Source: Bacteroidota bacterium
Lineage (GTDB): Bacteria; Bacteroidota; Bacteroidia; 2-12-FULL-35-15
Assembly: GCA_947449315.1 (NCBI GenBank)
Contig: CANFRC010000012.1
Span: forward strand, 1-64,000
Direction: 5' to 3'
Length of the DNA stretch: 64,000 nt
Position numbers and translations under genes: made by a program. Positions 55,992-64,000 of the stretch are shown in pieces. Under the pieces are notes generated by a model, which had not been told where the DNA came from, did not search any database, and saw only the letters and a program-made list of their open reading frames with translations. How positions within the stretch are numbered: position 1 is the stretch's first letter; each line of letters begins with the position of its first letter.

Positions 55992-56852
55992 TTATTGTGT
56001 TTTTGTCATACTTTCTGGTGTGCAAATAATATAATCTGCCATCGCAACAGCATCTTTTGCAAGTGTATCAACTGCAGCTTGCTCTGTTGACCCAATTGTG
56101 AAAATTTTCAAATTAGGATTTTCTAGTTTTAGGTACCACTCAATCCCTTCATGATTATTGCTGTGATACGAGCCGTTGAAATGAATGAAGGTTTTTCCCT
56201 TATCGTAGTTTTTTAATATAAAATAGGCCATTGTTGCATCTTTGATTGCTTGAGATTTAGGTAAATTTTCACCACCGTGCCCTCCAGCCGATTCGTAGAT
56301 ATCTTTGTAACATTTTAATGTCCCGTCATATTTCATGGGTAATGGACAGATCCATTTTTTTGCTTCCGAATCTAAACTGTCGAGTCTGCCAAGCCCTTTT
56401 GAATAAACCATATTTGCGTATCGTCTAGGGATATTATCGGCAATAAAAGGTAAATGGTTTGTTTTCGCAAAGTCAAGCAAAGGTTTGTAATCGGTTGGGA
56501 AATTAGGCCATAGTTTTACTTCATCCTTTAATGTTTTATCCGATATTTTTCCTTGCAGGTATTCTGTTAATGCAATTTGGTCATCCGATTCAAACATCTC
56601 CGCACCTAACATTAAATTTACTTTTTTCGATTCATAGAGGTCTTTTGTTAGTTCAAGTTGTAACCAATGACAAATGGGGTTGTCGTGTAATTCACCAAAA
56701 AGGATTATATCTGCATCTTTCGCATCTTTAAGTAATTTTTCGTAACTACTTTCTTTGCCTTTGCTATCGTATATTTGGTAAGCAAGTTTATCACCTTTAA
56801 AAGCTAATAGTGTTAATAAGATGAGTAATGCAACTATTTTATTTGGTTTCAT
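55992..56852 (-). CDS. ChaN-like exported protein
   Basis: A 286-residue protein of the ChaN/EreA-like haem-binding family. An N-terminal signal or anchor (about 5-21) is not followed by a lipobox cysteine, unlike the classical lipoprotein. The family motifs are DIILFGELHDNPICHWLQLEL (near 49-69), MLGAEMFESDDQ, FIADNIPRRYANMV and HFNGSYHSNNHEGIEWYL. ChaN binds stacked haems and is thought to assist iron uptake. On the minus strand TAACTTTG (56877-56870) upstream of the start matches a -7 box. Confidence 0.85.
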   Translation of the reverse strand: MKPNKIVALLILLTLLAFKGDKLAYQIYDSKGKESSYEKLLKDAKDADIILFGELHDNPICHWLQLELTKDLYESKKVNLMLGAEMFESDDQIALTEYLQGKISDKTLKDEVKLWPNFPTDYKPLLDFAKTNHLPFIADNIPRRYANMVYSKGLGRLDSLDSEAKKWICPLPMKYDGTLKCYKDIYESAGGHGGENLPKSQAIKDATMAYFILKNYDKGKTFIHFNGSYHSNNHEGIEWYLKLENPNLKIFTIGSTEQAAVDTLAKDAVAMADYIICTPESMTKTQ

Positions 56853-57016
56853 AGTGAGTATGTTTCTACCAAAGTTAAGTAAAATTCATGCATGATTCAT
56901 GAAAGAAAAAAGAAGCCATCAGAAAAATTCTAGGCTACATCTTTTTTATCAAAACGTTAATATGTATGTTTGGAATGGATATTTAAGAGGCGATAAAAGA
57001 GCGCGCATACTTATTA

Positions 57017-57898
57017 TTAACTGAGGTATCCAAAGCGTTTTAATTGAGTGTCACTGTCGCGCCAGTCTTTGTTCACTTTTACAAAAAGTTCTAGAAACAC
57101 CTGCTTGCCGAAAAAGCCTTCAATGTCTTTACGAGCTTCTGTTCCAACTTTTTTTAACGCTTTGCCTTGATGTCCAATGATAATGCCTTTTTGTGAATCA
57201 CGCACAACAATTATCTCAGCTCTTATTTTTATTATTTTTTCCTCATCTTTGAATGATTCAACGATTACTTCAACAGAATAAGGGATTTCTTTTTTGTAGT
57301 TAGTCAATATTTTTTCTCGGATGATTTCAGAAACAAAGAATTTTTCAGGTTTATCTGTCAATTGGTCTTTGTCATAAAATCCAGGTCCTTCTGGTAAGCA
57401 AGCTAATATCCTGTCAAAAATATAATTCACATTAAACTTTTCAAGAGCAGAAACAGGAATAACTTCCGAATTTGGAACTTCATTTTTCCAATAAGCTACT
57501 TTTTCTTCTAGTTTTTCCTGTGTAGCTAAGTCAATCTTATTTATAAGCAATAGAACTTTAGCTCCAGCATTTTTTATTTTATTTAATATTTTTTCTTCAA
57601 TCTTTATATCCTCATAAATATCTGTTACAAATAGAATTACATCGGCATCTGTCAGCGCTGTATGCACAAATTCCATCATGGATTCCTGTAATTTATAATT
57701 TGGCTTTAAAACACCAGGAGTATCGGAATATACAATTTGAAAATCTTCCCCATTTACTATACCCATTATGCGATGACGGGTAGTTTGGGCTTTTGAAGTA
57801 ATAATAGAAAGGCGTTCTCCAACCAAAACGTTCATTAGCGTTGATTTTCCAACATTCGGACTCCCTATGATATTCACAAAACCTGCCTTGTGCGCCAT
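57017..57898 (-). CDS. era: GTPase Era
   Basis: A 293-residue GTPase that binds the 3' end of 16S rRNA during 30S assembly. It has G1 [12 protein letters not shown] (near 12-23), G2 with AQTTRHRIMGI, G3 SDTPGV, G4 LLINKIDL and a C-terminal KH domain with KGIIIGHQGKALKKVGTEARKDIE. Monocistronic and divergent from the tRNA gene. Confidence 0.96.
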   Translation of the reverse strand: MAHKAGFVNIIGSPNVGKSTLMNVLVGERLSIITSKAQTTRHRIMGIVNGEDFQIVYSDTPGVLKPNYKLQESMMEFVHTALTDADVILFVTDIYEDIKIEEKILNKIKNAGAKVLLLINKIDLATQEKLEEKVAYWKNEVPNSEVIPVSALEKFNVNYIFDRILACLPEGPGFYDKDQLTDKPEKFFVSEIIREKILTNYKKEIPYSVEVIVESFKDEEKIIKIRAEIIVVRDSQKGIIIGHQGKALKKVGTEARKDIEGFFGKQVFLELFVKVNKDWRDSDTQLKRFGYLS

Positions 57899-57922
57899 TT
57901 AAAAAAATGTTAATAAGATTTA

Positions 57923-57954
57923 TTTGCAGTACAAAGAAACAAAATATATCTTTG
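57923..57954 (+). promoter_or_regulatory. promoter TTTG-N20-TATCTTTG for the initiator tRNA
   Basis: TTTG (57923-57926) and TATCTTTG (57947-57954) match the Bacteroidota -33/-7 pair with the expected 20-bp spacer. The predicted transcription start near 57961 is about 60 bp before the tRNA. Confidence 0.75.
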
Positions 57955-58019
57955 CACCGCAATTTAAAAAGGTTGAGAGCCTTTTTTGTCCTTTAAGACA
58001 GTTAAAAACCAAGATATAT

Positions 58020-58092
<73 letters not shown>

Positions 58093-58096
58093 CTAC

Positions 58097-58126
58097 AAGC
58101 CGATACATTATTGTGTCGGCTTTTTT
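58097..58126 (+). terminator. terminator after the initiator tRNA
   Basis: The stem AAGCCGATACA / TGTGTCGGCTT (one T-G pair) with loop TTAT is followed by T6, four bases after the tRNA end. Confidence 0.9.
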
Positions 58127-58184
58127 GTTCTCCCTAAGCTGTGATTTCAAGGTAATTATCTATCAAAAAACTTAAAAAATGTAG

Positions 58185-58192
58185 TACCTTTG
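58185..58192 (+). promoter_or_regulatory. candidate -7 box (TACCTTTG) for the epimerase-CBS operon
   Basis: A perfect TAnnTTTG octamer lies 28 bp before the TTG start at 58221. The -33 region lacks a clear TTTG. With the tRNA terminator just upstream, the operon probably starts here. Confidence 0.55.
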
Positions 58193-58220
58193 CATCTGTT
58201 TAAAATTTAATAGAATTCCT

Positions 58221-59225
58221 TTGAAAATATCAGCATCAGTATATTCCAACAAAACAAAAGGACTTGAATCGCTCGTTAAAGAGCTCGATGTCTTTAATGT
58301 GGATTTGTTTCATATCGATTGCAATGATGACCTTTCTGTTTTTGATGATATTGAGGCCATTCAAAAAATAAGTAATACCCCCATCGATCTTCATATTATT
58401 TCTTCAGATCCTGAAAAATTTTATCCGGGACTGTTGAAGCTGGATGTTGATTTTGTAACATTTCAATATGAGAATTTAAATTCTCCCTTGAAATTGCCTA
58501 AAGAGATAAAATCTAAATTCGGTTTGTCAATCGTTTCAGAAACTCCCATTTCAGTTTTTGAAGAATACAAAGATGTGATGGATTTTATATTATTCATGAC
58601 AACAACTCCAGGACAAAGCGGTGGAAGTTTCAATAAAGAAAATTTTAAAAAGATAAGAGATTTCAAAAAAATCTATTCCGATAAAAAAATTCATGTTGAT
58701 GGTGGCGTGAATGATGAAGTATCGTTTGTGTTGAGAAGTATGGGCGTTTATTCTGTTGTTTCGGGTTCTTATTTAGTGAATGCGAACATCATTGGAAACG
58801 CTTTGCATAACCTAAGAAGCAACAGTATTGAATCGCATATTTCCATTCGCGATTTTATGATGACAAAAGAAGAGCTGCCCATATTGTCCGGAACAACAAC
58901 TGAATTTTCTGACGTGTTGCAAAGCATCGAAAATTACAGCTTGGGTTTCACTATGTTGGTGAGTGAATCAGGAAAGTTGGAAGGCATCATAAGTAATGCG
59001 GATATTCGTAAAGGACTTATCAAAAGAATTCATAATCTGAATAGCATTTCTGTTAAAGATGTTACGAACACACATCCAATAAAAATAAATAGTAAATTAA
59101 CTGTTTCGGAAATGCTTGCGTTCGTTAAGAATTTACGAATCCCGATTTTGTATCTTCCAGTTGTAGATGAAAACAATATGCTGGAAGGAGCATTGATGTT
59201 TAATAATTTAATTAAAGGAGAATAA
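58221..59225 (+). CDS. ribulose-phosphate 3-epimerase domain fused to a KdsD-like CBS pair
   Basis: A 334-residue fusion I do not know as a named enzyme. Residues 1-200 follow the RPE (beta/alpha)8 pattern. HIDCND gives His31 and Asp33, DLHII gives His58, and HVDGGV gives Asp160; these are the two His and two Asp that bind metal in RPE, and the two Asp are also its acid/base pair. TTTPGQSGGSF stands for the NPGFGGQ phosphate loop. One usual His (VHYE) is Gln (FQYE). Residues 205-334 are two CBS motifs (LGFTMLVSESGKLEGIISNADIRKG; PILYLPVVDENNMLEGAL). Their order and wording recall the CBS pair of arabinose-5-phosphate isomerase KdsD. The start is TTG. The likely substrate is a ketopentose or related sugar phosphate, perhaps gated by a nucleotide on CBS; that part is inference. 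Confidence 0.75.
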   Translation: MKISASVYSNKTKGLESLVKELDVFNVDLFHIDCNDDLSVFDDIEAIQKISNTPIDLHIISSDPEKFYPGLLKLDVDFVTFQYENLNSPLKLPKEIKSKFGLSIVSETPISVFEEYKDVMDFILFMTTTPGQSGGSFNKENFKKIRDFKKIYSDKKIHVDGGVNDEVSFVLRSMGVYSVVSGSYLVNANIIGNALHNLRSNSIESHISIRDFMMTKEELPILSGTTTEFSDVLQSIENYSLGFTMLVSESGKLEGIISNADIRKGLIKRIHNLNSISVKDVTNTHPIKINSKLTVSEMLAFVKNLRIPILYLPVVDENNMLEGALMFNNLIKGE

Positions 59226-59226
59226 T

Positions 59227-60228
59227 ATGATCATTCATTTAAAACCAGAAGTAAACAAAGAGAAAGCTGAAGAACTCGGAAAAGAGCTTAGCGCAGTGGT
59301 ATTGCCTAGAAATGGATTTTTCGCATTAATTACTCCTAATAAATTAAAAGCTGTAGAAGATAAATATAAGTCGTTAGTGACTGAAAGTTTTCCATTTGAT
59401 GATGATATGCAATTGGCAAGTAAAAAATACATGTCAAGCGTTCGTGAGATAAAAATTGCTGATGGTTTATCCATCGGTGGAAACACTAACAATACGATCA
59501 TGATTACAGGGCCTTGTTCTGTAGAATCGGAAGAGCAGATAGAGCAAGCTTCGGAATTGTGTGTTGAGTTAGGCGTAAAAGTTTTGCGTGCAGGAGCATT
59601 TAAACCACGTACCACACCGTATGCTTTTCAGGGAATGGGATTGGAAGGGTTGAAGTTGCTGGACAAAATGCGAACAAAACATGGATTGAAGATCATTACT
59701 GAAATTCGTGATTCTACCCATGTTAGTGAAATTATTGAGTACGCAGATATTTTGCAGATTGGAGCAAAAGCGATGTATGATCATGGTATTTTAAGAGCTT
59801 GCGGTAAATCTGGAAAGCCTGTTTTATTAAAAAGGGGATTTGGTGCCACGTTGCAAGAGTTTGTTCAAGCAGCAGAATTTATATTATCAGGCGGTAACGA
59901 TCAGGTGATTTTATGTGAAAGAGGGATCAGAACGTTTGAAACAAAAACACGTTTCACCTTAGATCTTTGCGGTGTAGCTTATTTAAAACAGCATACAAAT
60001 TTACCAATCATATTAGATCCCAGTCACGCGATAGGTTTTGCGTACGGTGTCCCTGATCTTTCTAGGGCATGTGTGGCAATGGGCGTTGACGGACTATTAA
60101 TTGAAACGCATCCGAACCCTGCTGTTGCAAAATCCGATGCAGCACAACAATTAAACTTTAAAGAATTCAGAGAATTGTATGCTAACTTAGTTCCTATAGC
60201 CAAAGCGGTAGGAAGAAAAATGGTTTAA
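59227..60228 (+). CDS. 3-deoxy-7-phosphoheptulonate (DAHP) synthase, type I beta
   Basis: A 333-residue enzyme that condenses PEP with an aldose phosphate, erythrose 4-phosphate in classical DAHP synthase. It has an N-terminal ferredoxin-like regulatory domain (about 1-70) as in the Thermotoga-type enzyme, and a barrel with GPCSVESEEQIEQA (metal Cys), LRAGAFKPRTTPYAFQGMG, LQIGAKAMYDH, PVLLKRGFGATLQEF, LCERGIRTFETKTRFTLD and ILDPSHAIG. KDO8P synthase belongs to the same superfamily; the FL domain and RGIRTFE favour DAHP synthase. A Shine-Dalgarno AGGAG precedes the ATG, 1 bp after the previous stop. Next to a KdsC-like phosphatase, its product may not go only to shikimate. Confidence 0.88.
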   Translation: MIIHLKPEVNKEKAEELGKELSAVVLPRNGFFALITPNKLKAVEDKYKSLVTESFPFDDDMQLASKKYMSSVREIKIADGLSIGGNTNNTIMITGPCSVESEEQIEQASELCVELGVKVLRAGAFKPRTTPYAFQGMGLEGLKLLDKMRTKHGLKIITEIRDSTHVSEIIEYADILQIGAKAMYDHGILRACGKSGKPVLLKRGFGATLQEFVQAAEFILSGGNDQVILCERGIRTFETKTRFTLDLCGVAYLKQHTNLPIILDPSHAIGFAYGVPDLSRACVAMGVDGLLIETHPNPAVAKSDAAQQLNFKEFRELYANLVPIAKAVGRKMV

Positions 60229-60236
60229 TCAGTATC

Positions 60237-60713
60237 ATGTCAGAAGCAAATAAAAATATAAAATTCTTAGTGCTGGATGTCGATGGTGTGATGACAGACG
60301 GTGGAATGTACTATTCTAATTCAGGTGATGAATTTAAAAAATTCAACACAAAAGATGGAATGGGAATTAAATTGGCTATTAAACAAGGAATCAAAATTGG
60401 TTTTTTAAGCAACGGTAAAAATGATGCGTTGATTAATAACCGTGCGGCATTACTGGGTGTTGAGTTTGTGTATGTTGGCTTCGATAATAAAATGAAGATA
60501 CTGAATGAGTGGATGACTCAGCTGAATTTAGAGTATAATCATATTGCATATATCGGAGATGACATTAATGATGCGGAAGTAATTTCGCATGTTGGTTTAT
60601 CTGCTTGTCCGGCAGATGCAATAAAAAGTATAAAAGAAAAAGTGAACATTATTCTTACTAGTAAAGGTGGAGAAGGGTGTGTGAGAGAGTTTATTGATAA
60701 TTATCTTTTGTAA
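60237..60713 (+). CDS. KdsC-like HAD phosphatase
   Basis: A 158-residue HAD phosphatase of the C0 (no-cap) type, the usual KdsC size. It has LDVDGVMTDGGMYYSNSG (nucleophile Asp14 and Asp16), KFNTKDGMGIKLAIKQGIKIGFLSNG (motif 2), NKMKILNEW (motif 3 Lys) and YIGDDINDAEV (motif 4). Relatives hydrolyse KDO 8-phosphate or nonulosonate 9-phosphates. The sequence alone does not tell which 2-keto-3-deoxy acid phosphate is used. It lies 8 bp after the DAHP synthase gene and 12 bp before der. Confidence 0.88.
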   Translation: MSEANKNIKFLVLDVDGVMTDGGMYYSNSGDEFKKFNTKDGMGIKLAIKQGIKIGFLSNGKNDALINNRAALLGVEFVYVGFDNKMKILNEWMTQLNLEYNHIAYIGDDINDAEVISHVGLSACPADAIKSIKEKVNIILTSKGGEGCVREFIDNYLL

Positions 60714-60725
60714 GAATTTAAGAAA

Positions 60726-62030
60726 ATGGCAAACATTTTAGCAATAGTAGGAAGACCCAATGTAGGGAAGTCAACGCTTTTTAACCGTTTAACAGACAGT
60801 AGAAAAGCAATTGTTGACTCTGAATCGGGAGTAACACGTGACCGACATTACGGAAAATCGGAATGGAATGGGATGGAATTTTCTGTCATCGATACCGGTG
60901 GTTATGTAAAAGGCTCTGAAGATATTTTTGAAGGGGAAATCCGGAAACAAGTGCAGCTGGCTATTGACGAGGCGAATGTGATCTTGTTTGTTGTAGATGT
61001 TGCAGATGGAATCACCGATGATGACAAGGTTGTTGCCAATATTCTAAGAAAATGCAAAAAGAAAGTTTTTCTTGTTTCAAACAAGGTTGACAATTTCGTC
61101 CGCCAAGGTATGTCTGGCGAGTTTTACGCTTTAGGATGTGGTGAACCGTACAACCTTTCTGCGATTAGCGGAAGTGGTACCGGTGAACTTTTGGATGATG
61201 TTGTTAAGGCTTTAGATGCAGATGCTGTTGTAGAAGAATTAGATATTCCAAAATTTGCAATCGTTGGCCGTCCTAATGTTGGAAAGTCATCTTTGATAAA
61301 TACCTTGTTAGGAATAGAAAGAAATATTGTTACTCCAATAGCTGGAACAACGCGTGATTCTATCAATACTCGTTACACCGCATTTGGTCACGATTTTCTC
61401 TTGATAGACACTGCAGGGATTCGCAGAAAAACAAAAGTTGAGGAAGATTTGGAATTTTATTCCGTAATGCGCTCTATTCGTGCTATTGAGGATTGCGATG
61501 TTTGTATTTTATTGATTGATGCCACCTTAGGATTGGAAGCGCAAGACATCAATATTTTTCATTTGGCAGAGAAGAACAGAAAAGGAATTGTGATTGTTGT
61601 AAATAAATGGGACCTTGTTGAAAAGACGACCAATTCAACAAAAGAATACGAGGAGAAGATCAGAGAGAAATTAGCTCCTTTTAATGATGTTCCAATTGTA
61701 TTTACGTCAGCATTGACAAAGCAACGTGTTTTGAAAGCGATTGAAGTAGCAGAAAAAGTAAATACAAATCGTACTAGGTCTATTAAAACAAGAGAACTGA
61801 ATGATGTGATGTTACCGATCATCGAACATTCTCCACCGGCAGCGATTAAAGGAAAGTATGTAAAGGTTAAATTTATTACTCAATTGCCAACTCATGCTCC
61901 AACATTTGCATTTTATTGTAATCTTCCTCAATATGTAACAGAATCATATATGCGTTTTTTGGAAAACAGATTGCGTGAAAATTTCGATTTTATGGGTGTT
62001 CCTATTCAGCTGTTTATGAGAAAAAAATAA
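60726..62030 (+). CDS. der: ribosome-associated GTPase Der (EngA)
   Basis: A 434-residue GTPase with two tandem G domains and a C-terminal KH-like domain, needed for 50S assembly. G domain 1 has [17 protein letters not shown] and SNKVD. G domain 2 has [20 protein letters not shown] and VNKWD. The KH-like domain spans about 350-434 ([19 protein letters not shown]). It is the last gene of the epimerase operon by spacing and ends at a strong terminator. Confidence 0.97.
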   Translation: MANILAIVGRPNVGKSTLFNRLTDSRKAIVDSESGVTRDRHYGKSEWNGMEFSVIDTGGYVKGSEDIFEGEIRKQVQLAIDEANVILFVVDVADGITDDDKVVANILRKCKKKVFLVSNKVDNFVRQGMSGEFYALGCGEPYNLSAISGSGTGELLDDVVKALDADAVVEELDIPKFAIVGRPNVGKSSLINTLLGIERNIVTPIAGTTRDSINTRYTAFGHDFLLIDTAGIRRKTKVEEDLEFYSVMRSIRAIEDCDVCILLIDATLGLEAQDINIFHLAEKNRKGIVIVVNKWDLVEKTTNSTKEYEEKIREKLAPFNDVPIVFTSALTKQRVLKAIEVAEKVNTNRTRSIKTRELNDVMLPIIEHSPPAAIKGKYVKVKFITQLPTHAPTFAFYCNLPQYVTESYMRFLENRLRENFDFMGVPIQLFMRKK

Positions 62031-62046
62031 TTGCTTAGTAAGCTAT

Positions 62047-62081
62047 AAAAAAAACCTTCACAGAAATGTGAAGGTTTTTTT
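62047..62081. terminator. bidirectional terminator between der and the NIDO-domain gene
   Basis: The stem AACCTTCACA / TGTGAAGGTT with loop GAAA and long A and T flanks serves both convergent genes. Confidence 0.9.
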
Positions 62082-62106
62082 ATGTTGCGAATGCGCTGGT
62101 GATCCT

Positions 62107-63564
62107 TTATTTTCTTACAATTTTAATTGTAGCACTTTTACCTTCTTTGCTCGTGATGGTAGCAAAATAAACCCCTTTGTTTAAATTGGAAATGTCGACA
62201 GACTGAGCTTGAGTACTCAAAGAAGTAGTCATTATATTTTGACCAACAACGTTAACAAGAGTAAGAACAGGGTTGCTGTTGATGCTGAAATTATGATTCA
62301 CTGTAATTGTTGCATCAGCAGGATTTGGAAAAATGCTTATAGCGTTTGCTTTTGCAGATTCTGTAATCGATGTTGGTGCTAATGGATCGTAATGTGAACG
62401 GATATAAATTGTTTTAGAAGTTTCCTGAGCAGGTGTTCCGTTATCAGTTGCTTTTATTGTTACAGTATGCATTCCTGTAGCTAAGCCAACTAATGAAAAT
62501 ACACAATCAAATTGTTTGTATGTTGCTAAGTTGATGGTTGGTGTAATCGTTAATGCAGCTGCATCAGGGCTAGAGATGATTATGCTAACCGTTTGGTCTG
62601 GTTCAGGAGTAGAAGCGCCAATTGTAAATGTTGCAAAATCGTAAATTGGTGAATGTGTTGTATCTCCGGTATATACATCAATTGTGTCACAAATATTATT
62701 GTTGATGATGACAGGAGGAATATTTCCTGCAATTCCTGTATTAAAATACATTGCTTGATTGTCTAACCAATCAACTTGATCATTAGATCCGTAAGGGCCG
62801 TCAAAAGCGACACCGGCAGTATCAAATCGTCCTACCTGAAAATAACTTACACCATCACCAAAATTTGTTCCGACCGTTGCTGGTGTTCCACCAAATCCGC
62901 CTACACCTGATGAAGCAGATCCTGTAGTCCAGTTCATATCTCCATAACAAAATGATACATTGTTTCCAGCAGGTAATATAGGGTCGGTGCCATCCGTAAT
63001 GATCAATTGAAACGTATTTAATTTGTCTGTCATCGTACTAAAATATCCTACGGAATCCCATTTAACAATTATGGATGTAGGTGTAATTTTATAAGAAACA
63101 ACACCCGCGCCACGTGTATCTACATCAGCCCAAAAAGGTGCAATCATACTATACGTTGAGTCTGGAAAAGGGGATGCAGTAAATGTTCCGTAAGGGGATG
63201 AAAATGAAATGTTCCCATTATTATTTATATAAAGAGACGTATAATTGACACCATAAAAATTAAATGTGAACGGAATAGTAATTACGCCGGTTGATCCATC
63301 ATCGTTGGGTGCCATTGCTAAAGAAAAGGTTGTATCTAATGGAATCATACAGCTGCATAGGGAGCTTGGTGCTTTTCCAATTGCCTTTTTTGAAGGTTTG
63401 TATGAGGGTGCTTTAGAAAGATCGTTCAGGATGTAATTTTTAGAACGATCCAGTTGATTACTTAGTTTTAATGCTTCATACTGCTGTGCAGATATATCAA
63501 TATTTTTTTGTGCCGTTGAAACGACTGAAGTAAAACACGTAATGGCAAGTAAAATTTTTTTCAT
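62107..63564 (-). CDS. T9SS-secreted protein with nidogen-like domain
   Basis: A 485-residue exported protein. It has a signal peptide (1-18, ending STAQ), a pro-like segment (20-70), and a nidogen-like (NIDO) domain (about 75-285) with FTFNFYGVNYTSLYINNNGNISF, MIAPFWADVDTRGAGVVSYKI, FQLIITDG and NVSFCYGDMNW. An Ig-like domain (about 300-395) and a type A T9SS sorting domain (IFPNPADATITV, GVYFATI, ATIKIVRK) follow. NIDO domains occur in adhesion and matrix proteins. It probably works at the cell surface. Confidence 0.85.
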   Translation of the reverse strand: MKKILLAITCFTSVVSTAQKNIDISAQQYEALKLSNQLDRSKNYILNDLSKAPSYKPSKKAIGKAPSSLCSCMIPLDTTFSLAMAPNDDGSTGVITIPFTFNFYGVNYTSLYINNNGNISFSSPYGTFTASPFPDSTYSMIAPFWADVDTRGAGVVSYKITPTSIIVKWDSVGYFSTMTDKLNTFQLIITDGTDPILPAGNNVSFCYGDMNWTTGSASSGVGGFGGTPATVGTNFGDGVSYFQVGRFDTAGVAFDGPYGSNDQVDWLDNQAMYFNTGIAGNIPPVIINNNICDTIDVYTGDTTHSPIYDFATFTIGASTPEPDQTVSIIISSPDAAALTITPTINLATYKQFDCVFSLVGLATGMHTVTIKATDNGTPAQETSKTIYIRSHYDPLAPTSITESAKANAISIFPNPADATITVNHNFSINSNPVLTLVNVVGQNIMTTSLSTQAQSVDISNLNKGVYFATITSKEGKSATIKIVRK

Positions 63565-63640
63565 TTTGGAGCAGGTTGGTTTCCTTTTCTTGTTAGACGT
63601 ATTTCAGAAGAGGATAGTTGCATAATAAAGGGTTTGTTTT

Positions 63641-64000
63641 TCAATTTATTCGTTTTTTCTTCCAAACATCAATATCTATTCTTAATTCCACGGTAATCAG
63701 GTGTCGATAGTGGTTATCTGTTTCAAAAGAGGCCAGGGCGGGCCGGTAAATAGCAGCAACAGAGTAATTGTTGTCGAAACGATACTCTAATCCAATGGTC
63801 ATTCCTAACGTATTATCTGTTTTTATATAGCTTCTGATACTGTCATTGCCACTAGAAAAATGAAAATTATAACTGCTGAAATTAAACCCTCCTATAAAGT
63901 GTATGCTCTGATAAATCGGACGATGATACAACAACTCTCCAAAGGAGCTTCCAATATTAGTTTGCGGACCTGTTTTTGTATAATTAATCTGAGCAATGGG
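63641..64000 (-). CDS. outer-membrane beta-barrel protein, C-terminal part (cut by window edge)
   Basis: An open frame of 119 codons runs from the right window edge to the TGA at 63641. The residues alternate as in beta strands (IHFIGGFNFSSYNFHFSSG, LGMTIGLEYRFDNNYSVAAIYRP, HRHLITVELRIDIDVW is similar to barrel ends), and GLEYRF is typical of Bacteroidota barrel proteins. The frame stays open upstream of the TTG at 63934 (NIGSSFGELLYHRP), so that TTG is not the real start. The class is clear but the specific function is not. Confidence 0.65.
   Translation of the reverse strand, partial: PIAQINYTKTGPQTNIGSSFGELLYHRPIYQSIHFIGGFNFSSYNFHFSSGNDSIRSYIKTDNTLGMTIGLEYRFDNNYSVAAIYRPALASFETDNHYRHLITVELRIDIDVWKKKRIN

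Noticed and set aside
59227..60228. KDO-8-phosphate synthase (kdsA)
   Set aside because: The N-terminal ferredoxin-like domain and the RGIRTFE motif fit DAHP synthase type I beta better, even though a KdsC-like gene follows.

Overview
The window looks like core chromosome from an AT-rich member of the Bacteroidota, probably Flavobacteriia or a close relative. The evidence is a complete gliding/type IX secretion (T9SS) core operon (porP/sprF-like gene, gldK, gldL, gldM, gldN). There are also four large secreted proteins ending in type A T9SS sorting domains, several TAnnTTTG promoter elements typical of the phylum, and few Shine-Dalgarno sequences. LPS and envelope genes (gmhA, lptE) and a DAP-type murE fit a Gram-negative envelope. 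I see no phage, insertion sequence or CRISPR array.

Layout. 1-1.05 kb: a gene-poor stretch and a yifB/comM gene cut off just before its ATPase domain. 1.2-12.3 kb: T9SS cargo proteins (Omp28-like, FG-GAP/ASPIC, a pentaheme cytochrome), gmhA, a lipoprotein resembling GldN, and dsbD. 12.4-16.1 kb: two poorly known small genes and the pabB-tilS-PH-domain operon. 16.3-32.6 kb: the division and cell-wall (dcw) cluster mraZ-rsmH-ftsL-ftsI-murE-mraY-murD-(murD C-domain copy)-ftsW-murG-murC-ftsQ-ftsA-ftsZ, preceded by 10-bp-spaced MraZ-type repeats. 32.7-40.3 kb: yqeY, then a minus-strand block reading miaB, a sigma-54 activator, lptE, a TPR-like gene, secG, groES and groEL. 40.5-50.5 kb: topA, a degenerate arginase-fold protein and the T9SS core operon. 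50.6-57.9 kb: housekeeping and membrane genes (DUF2461, AI-2E transporter, YdjM-like hydrolase, DUF983, ABC-F, ChaN-like, era). 58.0-62.0 kb: initiator tRNA, then an operon of an epimerase-CBS fusion, a DAHP synthase, a KdsC-like phosphatase and der. 62.1-64.0 kb: another T9SS cargo protein and a partial outer-membrane barrel.

How the genes fit together. The dcw cluster makes lipid II and the divisome. GldK/GldN form the periplasmic ring and GldL/GldM the proton-driven motor of the T9SS, which would export the four CTD cargo proteins here. DsbD can supply reductant for cytochrome maturation.

Most unusual items: (1) an RPE-type epimerase fused to a KdsD-like CBS pair, in one operon with a DAHP synthase and a KdsC-like phosphatase, as if a KDO-type pathway had been rebuilt from other enzymes; (2) a standalone MurD C-terminal domain inside the dcw operon; (3) a GldN-like lipoprotein outside the T9SS operon; (4) an arginase-fold protein that has lost half its metal ligands beside the T9SS operon; (5) a T9SS-targeted pentaheme cytochrome; (6) tandem hairpins between gldL and gldM. 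All function calls come from reading the sequence and remembered family motifs; no search was run.
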